From contig CBDBVB010000006.1 in assembly GCA_965212545.1 (NCBI GenBank), positions 137,744 to 201,743 of the forward strand: a DNA stretch of 64,000 bases, given 5' to 3'. This DNA comes from JABDIP01 sp965212545. GTDB lineage: Bacteria > Pseudomonadota > Alphaproteobacteria > DSM-16000 > Inquilinaceae. Numbering within the stretch: the first letter of the stretch is position 1; each line of letters starts with the position of its first letter. Below the pieces are notes generated by a model that worked only from the letters and a program-made list of their open reading frames with translations, was not told where the DNA came from and searched no databases. Below, one piece after another: positions 33,212 through 42,747 of the stretch. A program made the translations under genes and the position numbers.

Positions 33212-35905
33212 ATGAGCGTTCGTAACCTGGATTTTCTGTTCAAGCCCCGCTCGATCGCGGTGATCGGGGCCAGCCGGGAGCCGCGCTCGATCGGCGCGGT
33301 CCTGACGCGAAACCTGCTGCAGGCCGGCTTCGACGGACCGGTGATGGCGGTCAATCCGCATGAGCGGTCGATCGAATCGATGCTGGTCTACAACAGCGTC
33401 GCCGATCTGCCGGAAACGCCCGATCTGGCGGTGATCTGCACCCCGGCGGCGACGGTTCCGCAGCTGATCGCGGAGCTCGGCGACCGCGGCACCAAGGCGG
33501 CCGTGGTCATCACCGCGGGCTTCGGCGAATGCGAAGGCGGCGAAGGCGGCCGCCTGAAGGAACAGATGCTGGCAGCGGCGCGGCCTCACCTGATGCGGAT
33601 TGTCGGGCCCAACAGCGTCGGGGTAATGGCCCCGCCGAGCGGCGTGAACGCCAGCTTCGTGCATATGGCGCCGTTGAAGGGCAATATCGCCTTCGTCACC
33701 CAGTCCGGCGCCATGGCCACCTCGGTGGTCGACTGGGCGACCCATCGCGGCATCGGCTTCTCGCACATCGTCTCGCTTGGCAACATGGCCGATGTGGATT
33801 TCGGCGACATGCTGGACTATCTGGCGGCGGACCAGCACACCCGGTCGATCCTGCTCTACATCGAAGCCGTCTCCGACGCCCGCAAATTCATGTCGGCCGG
33901 ACGGGCGGCGGCGCGCAACAAGGCCGTGATCGTCATCAAGTCCGGGCGCAACGAGGCCGCGGCGCGCGCAGCGGCCTCGCACACCGGCGCACTGGCCGGA
34001 TCCGACGCGGTCTACGACGCCGCCTTCCGCCGCGCCGGCATGCTGCGGGTCTACGATCTGGCGGAGCTCTTCGACGCCCTTGAGAGCCTGGCCAGCGGAC
34101 TGCGCATCGGCGGCGACCGGCTGGCCATCCTGACCAATGGCGGCGGCATCGGCGTTCTGGCGACAGAGTCCCTGGTCGACCATGGCGGCGTCCCAGCCGA
34201 GCTGTCGGAGACGACAATCGACACTCTGAACGCGGCGCTGCCGCCGATCTGGTCGCATGGCAATCCGGTCGACATCATCGGCGATGCGACCGGCGAGCGG
34301 TACACGGCATCGCTGGAAGCGCTTCTCGCCGATCCCGGCAAGGATGCGGTCCTGGTGCTCAACTGCCCGACCGCGGTGGCCGACAGCCTGGAGGCCGCGC
34401 AGGCCGTCGTGTCGGTGCTCGAGAAGCACCGCCGCGCGCCGGTGCTGACCAGCTGGCTGGGCGAGGGGGCGGCATCGAAGGCCCGCCAACTGTTCGCCGA
34501 GAAGCGGATTCCGACCTACGAGACACCGGGCCAGGCGACCCGCGCGTTCATGCACGCCTTCGCCTATATGCGGAACCAGCAACTCCTGATGGAGACGCCG
34601 CCTTCGGTATCGGAAGGCTATGATCCTGACACGGGCGAGGCTTGCAGGCTCATGGAAGAAGCCCTGGCCGATGGCCGCGAGTGGCTGACCGAGCCCGAGG
34701 CAAAGGCCGTGCTGGCCGCCTATCAGATCCCGGTGGTCGAAACGCTGCGCGCCGAGACCCCGGCAGAAGCCGCGAAGGCGGCGGAAAGCCTGGGCGGAAC
34801 CGTGGCGCTGAAGATCCTGTCGTCCGAGATCACCCACAAATCCGATGTCGGCGGGGTCCGGCTCAACCTGCGCGATCCGGCGGCGGTTCAAGCCGCCGCT
34901 GAGGAAATGCTGGTGAATGTGGGTCTGGTCGAGCCCGATGCGGCGATCGACGGGTTCACGGTGCAGCGCATGGCGCGGATCGGCGATGCCTATGAACTGA
35001 TCGTGGGTATCGCCGACGATATGATCTTCGGGCCGGTGCTGCTGTTCGGGGCGGGCGGGACCGCGGTCGAGGTCCTGCAGGACAAGGCGATCGGCCTGCC
35101 GCCCCTCAACATGGTGCTGGCCCGCGACATGATCGGCCGCACCCGCGTCTCTCGCCAGTTGCAGGGATATCGCAATCGCCCGGCCGCCGATATCGATGAA
35201 ATCGCCCTGACACTGACCAAGCTGTCGCGGCTGGCGACCGACTGCCGACAGCTCTACGAACTGGACATCAATCCATTGCTGGCCGACCACGCGGGGGTTC
35301 TCGCGCTCGATGCGCGCATCCGGGTCCGGCAGCCGCCCGAGATCCGCCGGCTGTCGATCCGGCCCTATCCCAGAGCGCTTGAGAAAACGCTGCAGCTCAA
35401 GGATGGCCGCGAAATCCTGCTGCGGCCGATTCGGCCCGAGGACGAGCCTGTCCTGCAGGACATGCTGGACCGCTCCACGCCTGAGGACGTCCGCCTGCGG
35501 TTCTTTGCTCCGCTGAAACGGCTGAGCCACCAGGCCGCGGCGCGGCTGACCCAGATCGACTACGACCGCGAGATGGCGCTGGTGGTCGAGGCGCCGGACC
35601 CGGAACTTGGCCGCAATACGATACTGGGCGTCGTGCGCATCGCCGCCGATCCGGACAACGAGGCCGCCGAATTTGCGGTCATGGTACGCTCGGACCTGAA
35701 GGGTTACCGGCTGGGCCGCCACCTGATGACCGAAATCCTGGACTATGCCCGGACGCGCGGCATCGGCACCGTCTATGGTGAGGTTCTGCGGGAGAACCTG
35801 TCGATGCTGAAACTCGCCGACAGGCTGGGGTTCACCCGCGAGAACGATCCCGACGACCCGGGTCTGGTCCTCGTCTCGCTCCGGCTGCGCGACGAGACGG
35901 GCTGA
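33212..35905 (+). CDS. Pat-type protein lysine acetyltransferase (acyl-CoA synthetase-like plus GNAT)
   Basis: An 897-residue protein laid out like Salmonella Pat. Residues 1-130 are a CoA-binding Rossmann domain (FLFKPRSIAVIGASREPRS); 140-460 are succinyl-CoA-ligase-like (IVGPNSVGVMAPPSG, FVTQSGAMATSVVDWA, SHTGALAGSDAVYDAAF, ILTNGGGIGVLA); 490-715 are ATP-grasp (VALKILSSEITHKSDVGGV, YELDINPLLAD). About 735-890 is a GNAT acetyltransferase (LLRPIRPEDEP, VMVRSDLKGYRLGRHLM, GEVLRENLSMLKLADRLGF). In known systems Pat acetylates acetyl-CoA synthetase and other acyl-CoA ligases, switching them off. ATG 33212 starts the family-typical MSVRNLDFLF. Context: pyrophosphatase-macro upstream, malic enzyme downstream and convergent. 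Confidence 0.9.
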   Translation: MSVRNLDFLFKPRSIAVIGASREPRSIGAVLTRNLLQAGFDGPVMAVNPHERSIESMLVYNSVADLPETPDLAVICTPAATVPQLIAELGDRGTKAAVVITAGFGECEGGEGGRLKEQMLAAARPHLMRIVGPNSVGVMAPPSGVNASFVHMAPLKGNIAFVTQSGAMATSVVDWATHRGIGFSHIVSLGNMADVDFGDMLDYLAADQHTRSILLYIEAVSDARKFMSAGRAAARNKAVIVIKSGRNEAAARAAASHTGALAGSDAVYDAAFRRAGMLRVYDLAELFDALESLASGLRIGGDRLAILTNGGGIGVLATESLVDHGGVPAELSETTIDTLNAALPPIWSHGNPVDIIGDATGERYTASLEALLADPGKDAVLVLNCPTAVADSLEAAQAVVSVLEKHRRAPVLTSWLGEGAASKARQLFAEKRIPTYETPGQATRAFMHAFAYMRNQQLLMETPPSVSEGYDPDTGEACRLMEEALADGREWLTEPEAKAVLAAYQIPVVETLRAETPAEAAKAAESLGGTVALKILSSEITHKSDVGGVRLNLRDPAAVQAAAEEMLVNVGLVEPDAAIDGFTVQRMARIGDAYELIVGIADDMIFGPVLLFGAGGTAVEVLQDKAIGLPPLNMVLARDMIGRTRVSRQLQGYRNRPAADIDEIALTLTKLSRLATDCRQLYELDINPLLADHAGVLALDARIRVRQPPEIRRLSIRPYPRALEKTLQLKDGREILLRPIRPEDEPVLQDMLDRSTPEDVRLRFFAPLKRLSHQAAARLTQIDYDREMALVVEAPDPELGRNTILGVVRIAADPDNEAAEFAVMVRSDLKGYRLGRHLMTEILDYARTRGIGTVYGEVLRENLSMLKLADRLGFTRENDPDDPGLVLVSLRLRDETG

Positions 35906-35942
35906 CGGCGGCGGCAGCATCCAGGATCGCTTGGCCCCTCGG

Positions 35943-38276
35943 TCAACCCCGACCGGCGCGCCTCGCCCCTTGCCTGGACTTCGGTTCGGCCACTGCGACC
36001 GGCGCTTTGCCCCGGTCCGACTGGATGGCGTCGTGGGATGCGATCGCCGCGGCGGTCACGATCTCGTTCACCGTGGCGCCCATCTGAACCACCTGGGCCG
36101 GCTTGTCCAAGCCGATCAACAGCGGGCCGACCAGGGTCGCGCCGCCCAGCTTCTGCAACAGCTTGGCACCGATATTGGCCGCGTGCAGCGCCGGCATGAT
36201 CAGCACATTGGCCGGGCCGGACAGCCGGCAGAACGGGTAGAGCCGCTGCTTCAGCTCGAAATCCAACGCCACCTCGGCGGTCATCTCGCCATCGTATTCG
36301 AAGTCGACGCCGCGCTCGTCCAGCAGCGCAATGGCGTCGCGCACATGCTGCGCCCGCTCGCGCATGGGCTGGCCGAAATTGGAGAAGGACAGCAGCGCCA
36401 CCCTTGGTTCGTGGCCCATCAGCCGCGCATTCGTCGCGGTCTGGATGGCGATGTCGGCGAGCTGGACCGGGGTCGGGAACTCGTTGACGGTGGTATCGGC
36501 GATGAACACGGTGCGGCCGCGCAACACCAGGATCGACAGCCCGTAGAGCACATGGTCGGGTTGCGGATCGATGACCCGGGAGATTTCGTCGAAGCACACC
36601 GCGAATGCGCGGGTCAGGCCGGTCACCATGGCGTCCGCGTCGCCATTGGCCAGCATGCAGGCGGCGAAGATGTTGCGATCCTGGTTGACCATGCGCTGGC
36701 AGTCGCGCTGCAGGCTGCCGCGACGCTGCAACCGGTCGAACAGGAAATCGGCGTAGCGTTTGTTGTTCTTGCTGACCTTGGCATTGTGGATCTCAAGATC
36801 CTCGACATGCGCCAGGCCCGCCGCCTCCATCGTCTCGCGGATATGGGATTCGCGGCCGATCAGCACCGGCGTGCCGTAGCCGGCGCTGCGGAAGGCGATC
36901 GCGGCGCGGATCGCCCGCTCTTCCTCGCCCTCGGCAAAGACCACCCGTTTGGGCGAGGCCTGAACATTCTCGAACATCGAATGCAGGCTGGCGGCGGTCG
37001 GATCGAGCCGTGACAGCAATTCCTGGCGATAGGCCTCCATGTCTTCGATCGGTTTGCGCGCCACCTTGGACTTGATCGCCGCCTTGGCGACCGCGAGCGG
37101 GATCGCGGCGATCAGCCGCGGATCGAACGGCACCGGAATGATGTAGTCGGGACCGTAGCGCAGCCGCCGGCCGGAATAGGCGGCATCCACCTCATCGGGC
37201 ACGTCCTCGCGCGCCAGCGCCGCCAGGGCTTCGGCCGCGGCGATCTTCATGTCGTCGTTGATGGTCCGCGCCCGCACGTCCAGCGCGCCGCGGAAGAGAT
37301 ACGGAAAGCCCAGCACATTGTTGATCTGGTTCGGATAATCCGACCGGCCGGTGGCCACGATCGCATCGCTGCGCGCGTCCCGGGCATCCTCGGGCAGGAT
37401 CTCCGGATCGGGATTGGCCAGGGCGAAGATGATCGGCTTGGCAGCCATCGACTTGACCATCTCCTTGGTCATGGCGCCCTTGACGGAGACGCCCAGGAAC
37501 ACGTCGGCGCCGGCGACCGCGTCGGCCAGCGTCCGGCACGGCGTGTCGATGGCATGGGCCGACTTCCACTGATTCAGACCCTCGGTGCGGCCCTGATAGA
37601 CGACGCCCTTGCTGTCGCACAGGATCGCGTTTTCATGCGGCAGGCCCATGGACTTGATCAGTTCGACGCAGGCGATCGCAGCGGCCCCGGCGCCGTTGAT
37701 CACCATCTTCACGTCTTTCAGCGACCGGCCGGTCAACTCCAGCGCGTTGATCAGCCCGGCGGCGGCGATGATCGCGGTGCCGTGCTGGTCGTCATGGAAC
37801 ACCGGGATGTTCATCAGCTCGCGCAGCCGGTCCTCGATGATGAAGCAGTCCGGCGCCTTGATGTCTTCCAGATTGATCCCGCCGAAGGTCGGCCCGAGGA
37901 AGCGCACGCAGTTGACGAACTCGTCGACGTCATGGGTATCGACCTCCAGATCGATGCCGTCGATGTCGGCGAAGCGCTTGAACAGCACCGCCTTGCCCTC
38001 CATCACCGGCTTGGAGGCCAGCGCCCCGAGATCGCCGAGACCGAGCACCGCGGAGCCGTTCGAGATCACCGCCACCACGTTGCCCTTGGCGGTGTAGTCG
38101 TACGCCAGACTCGGATCCTCGTTGATCTTCAGGCAGGGCGCGGCGACGCCGGGGGAATAGGCCAGCGACAGGTCGCGCTGGGTGGTCAGCGGCTTGGTCG
38201 GCGTGACTTCCAGCTTGCCGGGCCGGCCACGGGCATGCAGATCGAGCGATTCCTTGTCGAACGACTTGCTGGCCAT
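35943..38276 (-). CDS. maeB: NADP-dependent malic enzyme with phosphotransacetylase-like domain
   Basis: A 777-residue enzyme converting malate to pyruvate and CO2 with NADPH. Start ATG 38276 has GTGAGGA upstream. The malic part (1-430) has TTQRDLSLAYSPGVAAPC, KPVMEGKAVLFKRFADIDG, FHDDQHGTAIIAAAGLINAL and NGAGAAAIACVELI; the active-site Lys and Asp residues are present. The C-terminal about 330 residues (from about 445) are a phosphotransacetylase-like domain (RVVFAEGEEERAIRAA, ANVLIMPALHAANIGAKLLQ), which in MaeB-type enzymes is usually a regulatory acetyl-CoA sensor rather than an active transferase. It is convergent with the acyltransferase gene. Confidence 0.95.
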   Translation of the reverse strand: MASKSFDKESLDLHARGRPGKLEVTPTKPLTTQRDLSLAYSPGVAAPCLKINEDPSLAYDYTAKGNVVAVISNGSAVLGLGDLGALASKPVMEGKAVLFKRFADIDGIDLEVDTHDVDEFVNCVRFLGPTFGGINLEDIKAPDCFIIEDRLRELMNIPVFHDDQHGTAIIAAAGLINALELTGRSLKDVKMVINGAGAAAIACVELIKSMGLPHENAILCDSKGVVYQGRTEGLNQWKSAHAIDTPCRTLADAVAGADVFLGVSVKGAMTKEMVKSMAAKPIIFALANPDPEILPEDARDARSDAIVATGRSDYPNQINNVLGFPYLFRGALDVRARTINDDMKIAAAEALAALAREDVPDEVDAAYSGRRLRYGPDYIIPVPFDPRLIAAIPLAVAKAAIKSKVARKPIEDMEAYRQELLSRLDPTAASLHSMFENVQASPKRVVFAEGEEERAIRAAIAFRSAGYGTPVLIGRESHIRETMEAAGLAHVEDLEIHNAKVSKNNKRYADFLFDRLQRRGSLQRDCQRMVNQDRNIFAACMLANGDADAMVTGLTRAFAVCFDEISRVIDPQPDHVLYGLSILVLRGRTVFIADTTVNEFPTPVQLADIAIQTATNARLMGHEPRVALLSFSNFGQPMRERAQHVRDAIALLDERGVDFEYDGEMTAEVALDFELKQRLYPFCRLSGPANVLIMPALHAANIGAKLLQKLGGATLVGPLLIGLDKPAQVVQMGATVNEIVTAAAIASHDAIQSDRGKAPVAVAEPKSRQGARRAGRG

Positions 38277-38353
38277 GGTTTTCCTCACCTTTGGGATAGC
38301 GGCGTTATCGTTGCCGCGATGGCGGTCAAGTGGGCAGGACGAGTGGCACCGCG

Positions 38354-38647
38354 TCAACCCTGGAGGTCGGAGATTTCGTCCGCGTCGCGATCCGACCGGG
38401 TGGCGGCGCGACGCAACTCCCGCTTCACCTCCGCCGACAACTCGGTCCATGGGGTATCCGACAAGGCACCGTAGAGCGCAAATAGCGCGACAATGGTGGT
38501 GCTGCGCGGATCGGCGAACTTCAGCCGACGGTAAGCGGCAAGCGGACCGATCCGACGCAGGTCGGCTTCATCGGCGATGCCCAGTTCCGCAAGGCGCCGC
38601 GCGGTCACCGGGCCGAGATCCCTCATCGCCGCAAGATTTCGACTCAT
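38354..38647 (-). CDS. TfoX C-terminal domain protein (helix-hairpin-helix)
   Basis: A 97-residue protein consisting only of the TfoX-C domain (PF04994): MRDLGPVTARRLAELGIADEADLRRIG is the helix-hairpin-helix, then AAYRRLKFADP and STTIVALFALYGALSD. In other Proteobacteria this domain is part of competence regulator TfoX/Sxy or stands alone with unknown role. ATG 38647 matches the family start; a longer frame to 38680 is possible. It may be co-transcribed with maeB, 77 bases downstream of its stop. Confidence 0.83.
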   Translation of the reverse strand: MSRNLAAMRDLGPVTARRLAELGIADEADLRRIGPLAAYRRLKFADPRSTTIVALFALYGALSDTPWTELSAEVKRELRRAATRSDRDADEISDLQG

Positions 38648-38787
38648 GCGAATCTCAGAACTGTTCCCGATCTGCCGCAACGACGCAATTTTCGGGTGGC
38701 GGAGCGCTGCTTGGCGCAGTCAAATTGCAATCTGTGACCCCATGGCAACACCGATTCCGCTTTCACAACCCATGGGCGAACATCCGC

Positions 38788-38816
38788 TTGAGCGCCGGAT
38801 CCGAAGTTCGTATCAT
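38788..38816 (+). promoter_or_regulatory. candidate sigma70 promoter
   Basis: TTGAGC (38788-38793), exactly 17 bases, TATCAT (38811-38816), in a 490-bp stretch between the TfoX-C gene and the DUF1127-like gene. Expected start near 38823. A small hairpin CCTCT-AAT-AGAGG (38826-38838) follows and touches the downstream ribosome site. Confidence 0.5.
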
Positions 38817-38850
38817 GGTGAATATTCCTCTAATAGAGGAGGGGACTGCA

Positions 38851-38892
38851 ATGATGCATCTTATCGACACACATATCGCCGGCGGCTGTTAA
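38851..38892 (+). CDS. possible 13-residue leader peptide
   Basis: ATG 38851 has a strong ribosome site (GAGGAGGGG, 38836-38844) seven bases upstream and encodes MMHLIDTHIAGGC before TAA. It lies 35 bases after a good promoter match and 245 bases ahead of the DUF1127-like gene. The ribosome site can be covered by the CCTCT/AGAGG hairpin. The remaining 244 bases hold a GC hairpin (39017-39033, GCGGGCC-GAC-GGCCCGC) and no other frame. It may be a chance frame. Confidence 0.35.
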   Translation: MMHLIDTHIAGGC

Positions 38893-39136
38893 GCCCGCGC
38901 CGACAGGCAGCCCTTTTGCGACCGGGCCATTGTGATCCCGTCGCGCTTACCAGGAACCTGACGTCCTTCGCGCCGACCGCTTCGGTCGTGCGACCGCGTC
39001 TCTGCCACTAAGTCCCGCGGGCCGACGGCCCGCCTATCTCCACCCGCATCCGGGCGGCGTCCGCGCCGTCCGAATCCGCGCCGTTTGGCCATGCCAAGCG
39101 GCATTTCGACCACCGCCAAACCAAGGAGACGTCATC

Positions 39137-39307
39137 ATGTTGGTCATCTCATTCGCCCGCTTCGGACCGCGCATCCGGGATCTGTACGAGAGCTTTCTGC
39201 GCCAGGTGGCACGGTTCAGTGCACCTCGCCGACGGCCTCGCGGCAAACCCTTGCCGATCTTCGGGCTGAGCCAGCATCTGCGACGCGACATCGGATTCGA
39301 TCCGTGA
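39137..39307 (+). CDS. DUF1127-like small basic protein
   Basis: A 56-residue, strongly basic protein (ATG 39137, AAGGAG six bases upstream). It ends in LSQHLRRDIGFDP, close to the (L)RDIG motif of DUF1127 (YjiS-like) proteins, which are small Arg-rich proteins common in Alphaproteobacteria. Studied members affect phosphate/carbon metabolism, motility and small-RNA turnover. The middle is Arg/Pro rich (RRRPRGK). It is the only gene in the 38.7-39.4 kb gap and probably belongs to the transcript starting near 38823. Confidence 0.72.
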   Translation: MLVISFARFGPRIRDLYESFLRQVARFSAPRRRPRGKPLPIFGLSQHLRRDIGFDP

Positions 39308-39420
39308 GCGCAGCGGGGCGGTGTCATCGCGGCGCCGCCCCGCAATTCCCATCCTCAAACCGTGCGCTGTAACCGGCGACCTGCTATTGTCCGGCGGTCT
39401 CCAGAACCGGTCCATCCACC

Positions 39421-42101
39421 GTGCCCGACAGCGCCCCGAAGACGCCGGCCCAGCCTCCGGCCTCACCCATGATGAAGCAGTATCTGGAGGCCAAGGCGGC
39501 CTATCCGGATTGCCTGCTGTTCTTCCGCATGGGCGATTTCTACGAGCTGTTCATGGAGGACGCGGTCGCAGCCGCAAAGGCGCTCGACATCACCCTGACC
39601 AAGCGGGGCCGCCACGATGGCGACGACATCCCCATGGCCGGGGTCCCGGCGCATGCCCATGAGAGCTATCTGGCGCGGCTGATTCGCAAGGGTTTCCGGG
39701 TGGCCATCTGCGAGCAGGTCGAAGACCCGGCCGAGGCCCGAAAGCGCGGCGGCAAGACTCTGGTGCGCCGCGACGTTGTGCGGGTGGTGACGCCCGGCAC
39801 CGTGACCGAGGACAGCCTGCTGGAGGCCCGGTCGAACAATTTCCTGACCGCGTTGGCCCAGGCCGGGAGCGAGCTTGGCCTGGCCGCGGTCGACATCACC
39901 ACCGGCGCACTGACCCTTGAACCGGTGACCGAAGACCGGCTGCCGGCGGCGCTGGCCCGGCTCGACCCGGGAGAGCTGCTGACCGCCGAGCGCGTAACCC
40001 AGACGCCGGCGCTGTTCGAGCTGTTCGGCGAGTGGCGTGAGCGGCTGACCGTGCAGCCGAACAGCCGCTTCGACAGCGAGAACGCCCGCAACCGTCTGCT
40101 GTCGCTCTACAAGGTCGGCACCCTGGACGCCTTCGGCCAATTCAGTCGGGCCGAGATCGCCGCCGCCGGCGCCCTGATCGATTATATCGACCTCACCCAG
40201 AAGGGCCGGCTGCCACGGCTTTCGCCGCCGCGCCGCCTGGCCGACGGCGCGGTCATGGAGATCGATGCGGCGACCCGGCGCAATCTGGAGCTCTCGCGCA
40301 CCCTGTCGGGCGAGCGCCAGGGCAGCCTGCTGGCGACCATCGACCGCACCGTCACCGGCGCCGGCGCGCGCTTGCTGGCAGCGCATCTCGCCGCCCCTCT
40401 GACCGACCCGGTCGCGATCGACAAGCGGCTCGACGCGGTCGGGTTCTTCGCCGAGCAGGACGGGCTGCGCGCCGATCTGCGCGGCCGGCTGCGCCGCTGT
40501 CCCGACCTGGAACGGGCGCTTGGCCGGCTGGTGCTCGGGCGCGGCGGACCGCGCGATCTGGCGGCGATCCGCGATGGCCTGGCCCAGGCGGCATCGATCA
40601 AGGCGCTGTTGAAAGAGGGCGGGCTGACCCCGCCGCCGGCGCTGGTCCAGGATGCGGTCGCCGGGTTGGGCGACCACTCCGCCCTGTCGGATCGGCTGAC
40701 CGCGGCGTTGGCAGCGGAACTGCCGGTGCTGACCAGGGACGGAGGCTTCATCGCCGCCGGCTTCGCCGAGGCGCTGGACGATTTCGGACCCTGCGCGACC
40801 AGTCGCGCAAGCTGATCGCCGAACTGCAGACCCGCTATGCGGACGCGACCGGCATCCCGGCCTGAAGATCCGCCACAACAACGTGCTGGGCTACTACATC
40901 GAGGCGACCCCGACCCATGCCGAAAAGCTGACCCGGCCGCCGCACGATGCGACCTTCATCCACCGCCAGACCCTGGCCAGCGCCGTGCGCTTTTCCAGCG
41001 CCGAGCTCACGGAGCTGCAAGGCGCCATCGGCGAGGCGGCGGACAAGGCCCTGGCTCTGGAACTCGAGCTGTTCGCGGAGCTGGTCGGGGAGGTCACCCG
41101 GCACGGCGACGCCATCGCCGAGACGGCGTGGGCACTGGCCGCGCTGGATGTCGCCGCGGCCCATGCCGATCTGGCGGTCGACCGGCGCTATGTGCGGCCG
41201 ACGGTCAATGACGGACACCGGCCTGGATATCCGGGGCGGCCGCCATCCGGTGGTCGAGGCGGCGATCGCCCGGACCGGCGACGGCGGCGACTTCATCGCC
41301 AATGACTGCGCCCTGCTGCCGGACAACCGGCTGTGGCTGCTGACCGGGCCGAACATGGCCGGCAAATCGACCTTCCTGCGCCAGAACGCCCTGATCGCCA
41401 TCATGGCCCAGATGGGCGCCTTCGTGCCGGCGGATGCGGCGGAGATCGGCATCGTCGATCGCCTGTTCAGCCGGGTCGGGGCGTCCGACGATCTGGCGCG
41501 CGGCCACTCGACCTTCATGGTCGAGATGGTCGAGGCGGCGGCGATCCTCAATCAGGCCGGCCGGCGATCGCTGGTGATCCTGGACGAGATCGGTCGCGGC
41601 ACCGCCACCTTCGACGGGCTGTCGATCGCCTGGGCGGCGGTCGAGCACCTGCACGAGGTCAATGGCTGTCGCGCCCTGTTCGCCACCCATTATCACGAGC
41701 TGACGGCGCTTGCCGCCAAGCTGTCTGCGCTGTCCTGCCATTGCATGCGGGTCAAGGAATGGCAGGGCGATATCGTCTTCCTGCATGAGGTGGCAGCCGG
41801 CTCGGCCGACCGGTCCTACGGCATCCATGTCGCAAGGCTGGCCGGCCTGCCAGACGCCGCCATCACCCGCGCCACCGAAGTCCTGGAGGCCCTTGAGCAG
41901 GGCGAGCAGGGTCGTAGCGTCGCGACCCTGGCTGACGACCTGCCGCTGTTCAGCGCCGCGCGCCGGCCGCCGACGGCGCAGGCCGAAGCCGGGCCCTCGG
42001 CCGTGGAATCGGCCCTCGCGGACATCAATCCCGATGAGTTGACGCCGAGGGATGCCTTGGACCTGCTCTACGCTCTCAGGGCCAAGCTGGGCGAGTCCTG
42101 A
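39421..42101 (+). CDS. mutS: DNA mismatch repair protein MutS, three frameshifts as read
   Basis: Mismatch-recognition ATPase of about 893 residues once frames are joined. GTG 39421 leads to MMKQYLEAKAAYPD and the mismatch-binding GDFYELF. The first frame stops at 40815. A missing C after 40785 (DDF|RTLRDQSRKLIAEL), a missing G near 40859 (GIP|GLKIRHNNVLGYY) and an extra G at 41213-41214 (VRPTVND|DTGLDIRGGRHPVVE) restore one frame to 42101. The ATPase part is complete: TGPNMAGKSTFLRQ, DLARGHSTFMVEM, LVILDEIGRGTATFDG and FATHYHELTALA. As read, the gene would not make functional MutS. Confidence 0.95.
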
Positions 42102-42154
42102 CCGACATCCGGCGGTTGCACCCAGGCGCCGTTCCCGGCGCAATTCCCGCGTTC

Positions 42155-42183
42155 TTGCCGAATCTTCCGGATTCGGTGATAAA
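42155..42183 (+). promoter_or_regulatory. candidate promoter giving a near-leaderless transcript
   Basis: TTGCCG (42155-42160), 17 bases, GATAAA (42178-42183). The start point would be about 42190, only about three bases before ATG 42193, which also lacks a ribosome site. Confidence 0.35.
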
Positions 42184-42192
42184 TCTGTTGCC

Positions 42193-42648
42193 ATGACCAG
42201 CCCTGAAACCGGGGCCGAAGCCGCTGCGGATGGCGAGGCCGGAACCGATATCATCACCGCCGCGCGCCTTCTCGGCGTCCAGGTCGAGACCCTGCGCAAG
42301 CGCCTGCAACGGGGCAGCGTCAAGGGATTCAAGGCCGATGACGGCACCTGGCGGGTCATATTGGACCAGGAGACGCAGCAACGGGCAAAGACGGCGCACG
42401 ATGTCGAGCAGGCCACCATCGAGGTCCTGCTGGCCGAAGTCGCCGCACTGCGCCAGCAATCATCGCAGCTGGCCGAGGAGACCCGGCAGACCGCCGCGCT
42501 GCTGACCGAAACCCGCGATTCAGTTGCCGCCCTGCACCGGCTGATCGAATCGCTGCAGCACCCGGATGGCGAGGCCGGACGCGACGACCAGCTTCGGCCG
42601 GTCATGTTGGCGGTGCTGGATTATCTGCACAAATCCAAACCCGGCTGA
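42193..42648 (+). CDS. HTH and coiled-coil protein of unknown function
   Basis: A 151-residue protein. Residues 18-55 (DIITAARLLGVQVETLRKRLQRGSVKGFKADDGTW) resemble an excisionase/MerR-like DNA-binding winged helix. About 60-120 is a coiled coil (VEQATIEVLLAEVAALRQQSSQLAEETRQTAALL), and the last 25 residues contain a short conserved-looking helix (RPVMLAVLDYLHKS). I do not recognise a named family. It sits between mutS and glnD. No ribosome site precedes ATG 42193, and a promoter match ends 9 bases upstream, so the mRNA may be leaderless. Confidence 0.7.
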   Translation: MTSPETGAEAAADGEAGTDIITAARLLGVQVETLRKRLQRGSVKGFKADDGTWRVILDQETQQRAKTAHDVEQATIEVLLAEVAALRQQSSQLAEETRQTAALLTETRDSVAALHRLIESLQHPDGEAGRDDQLRPVMLAVLDYLHKSKPG

Positions 42649-42747
42649 CCCCCGCTGCGCGCAGCCATATATGGACGTACCGGCGGTGGCGGCGTAACTC
42701 TCTGCAGCGTCCGGCTTCTGCGGAGCCGGCGCCATGGAGTGACTGCG

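Noticed and set aside
32891..35920. A 1009-codon open frame antisense to the Pat-like gene
   Set aside because: Same reason; the plus strand has four recognisable domains in order and the antisense frame has none.
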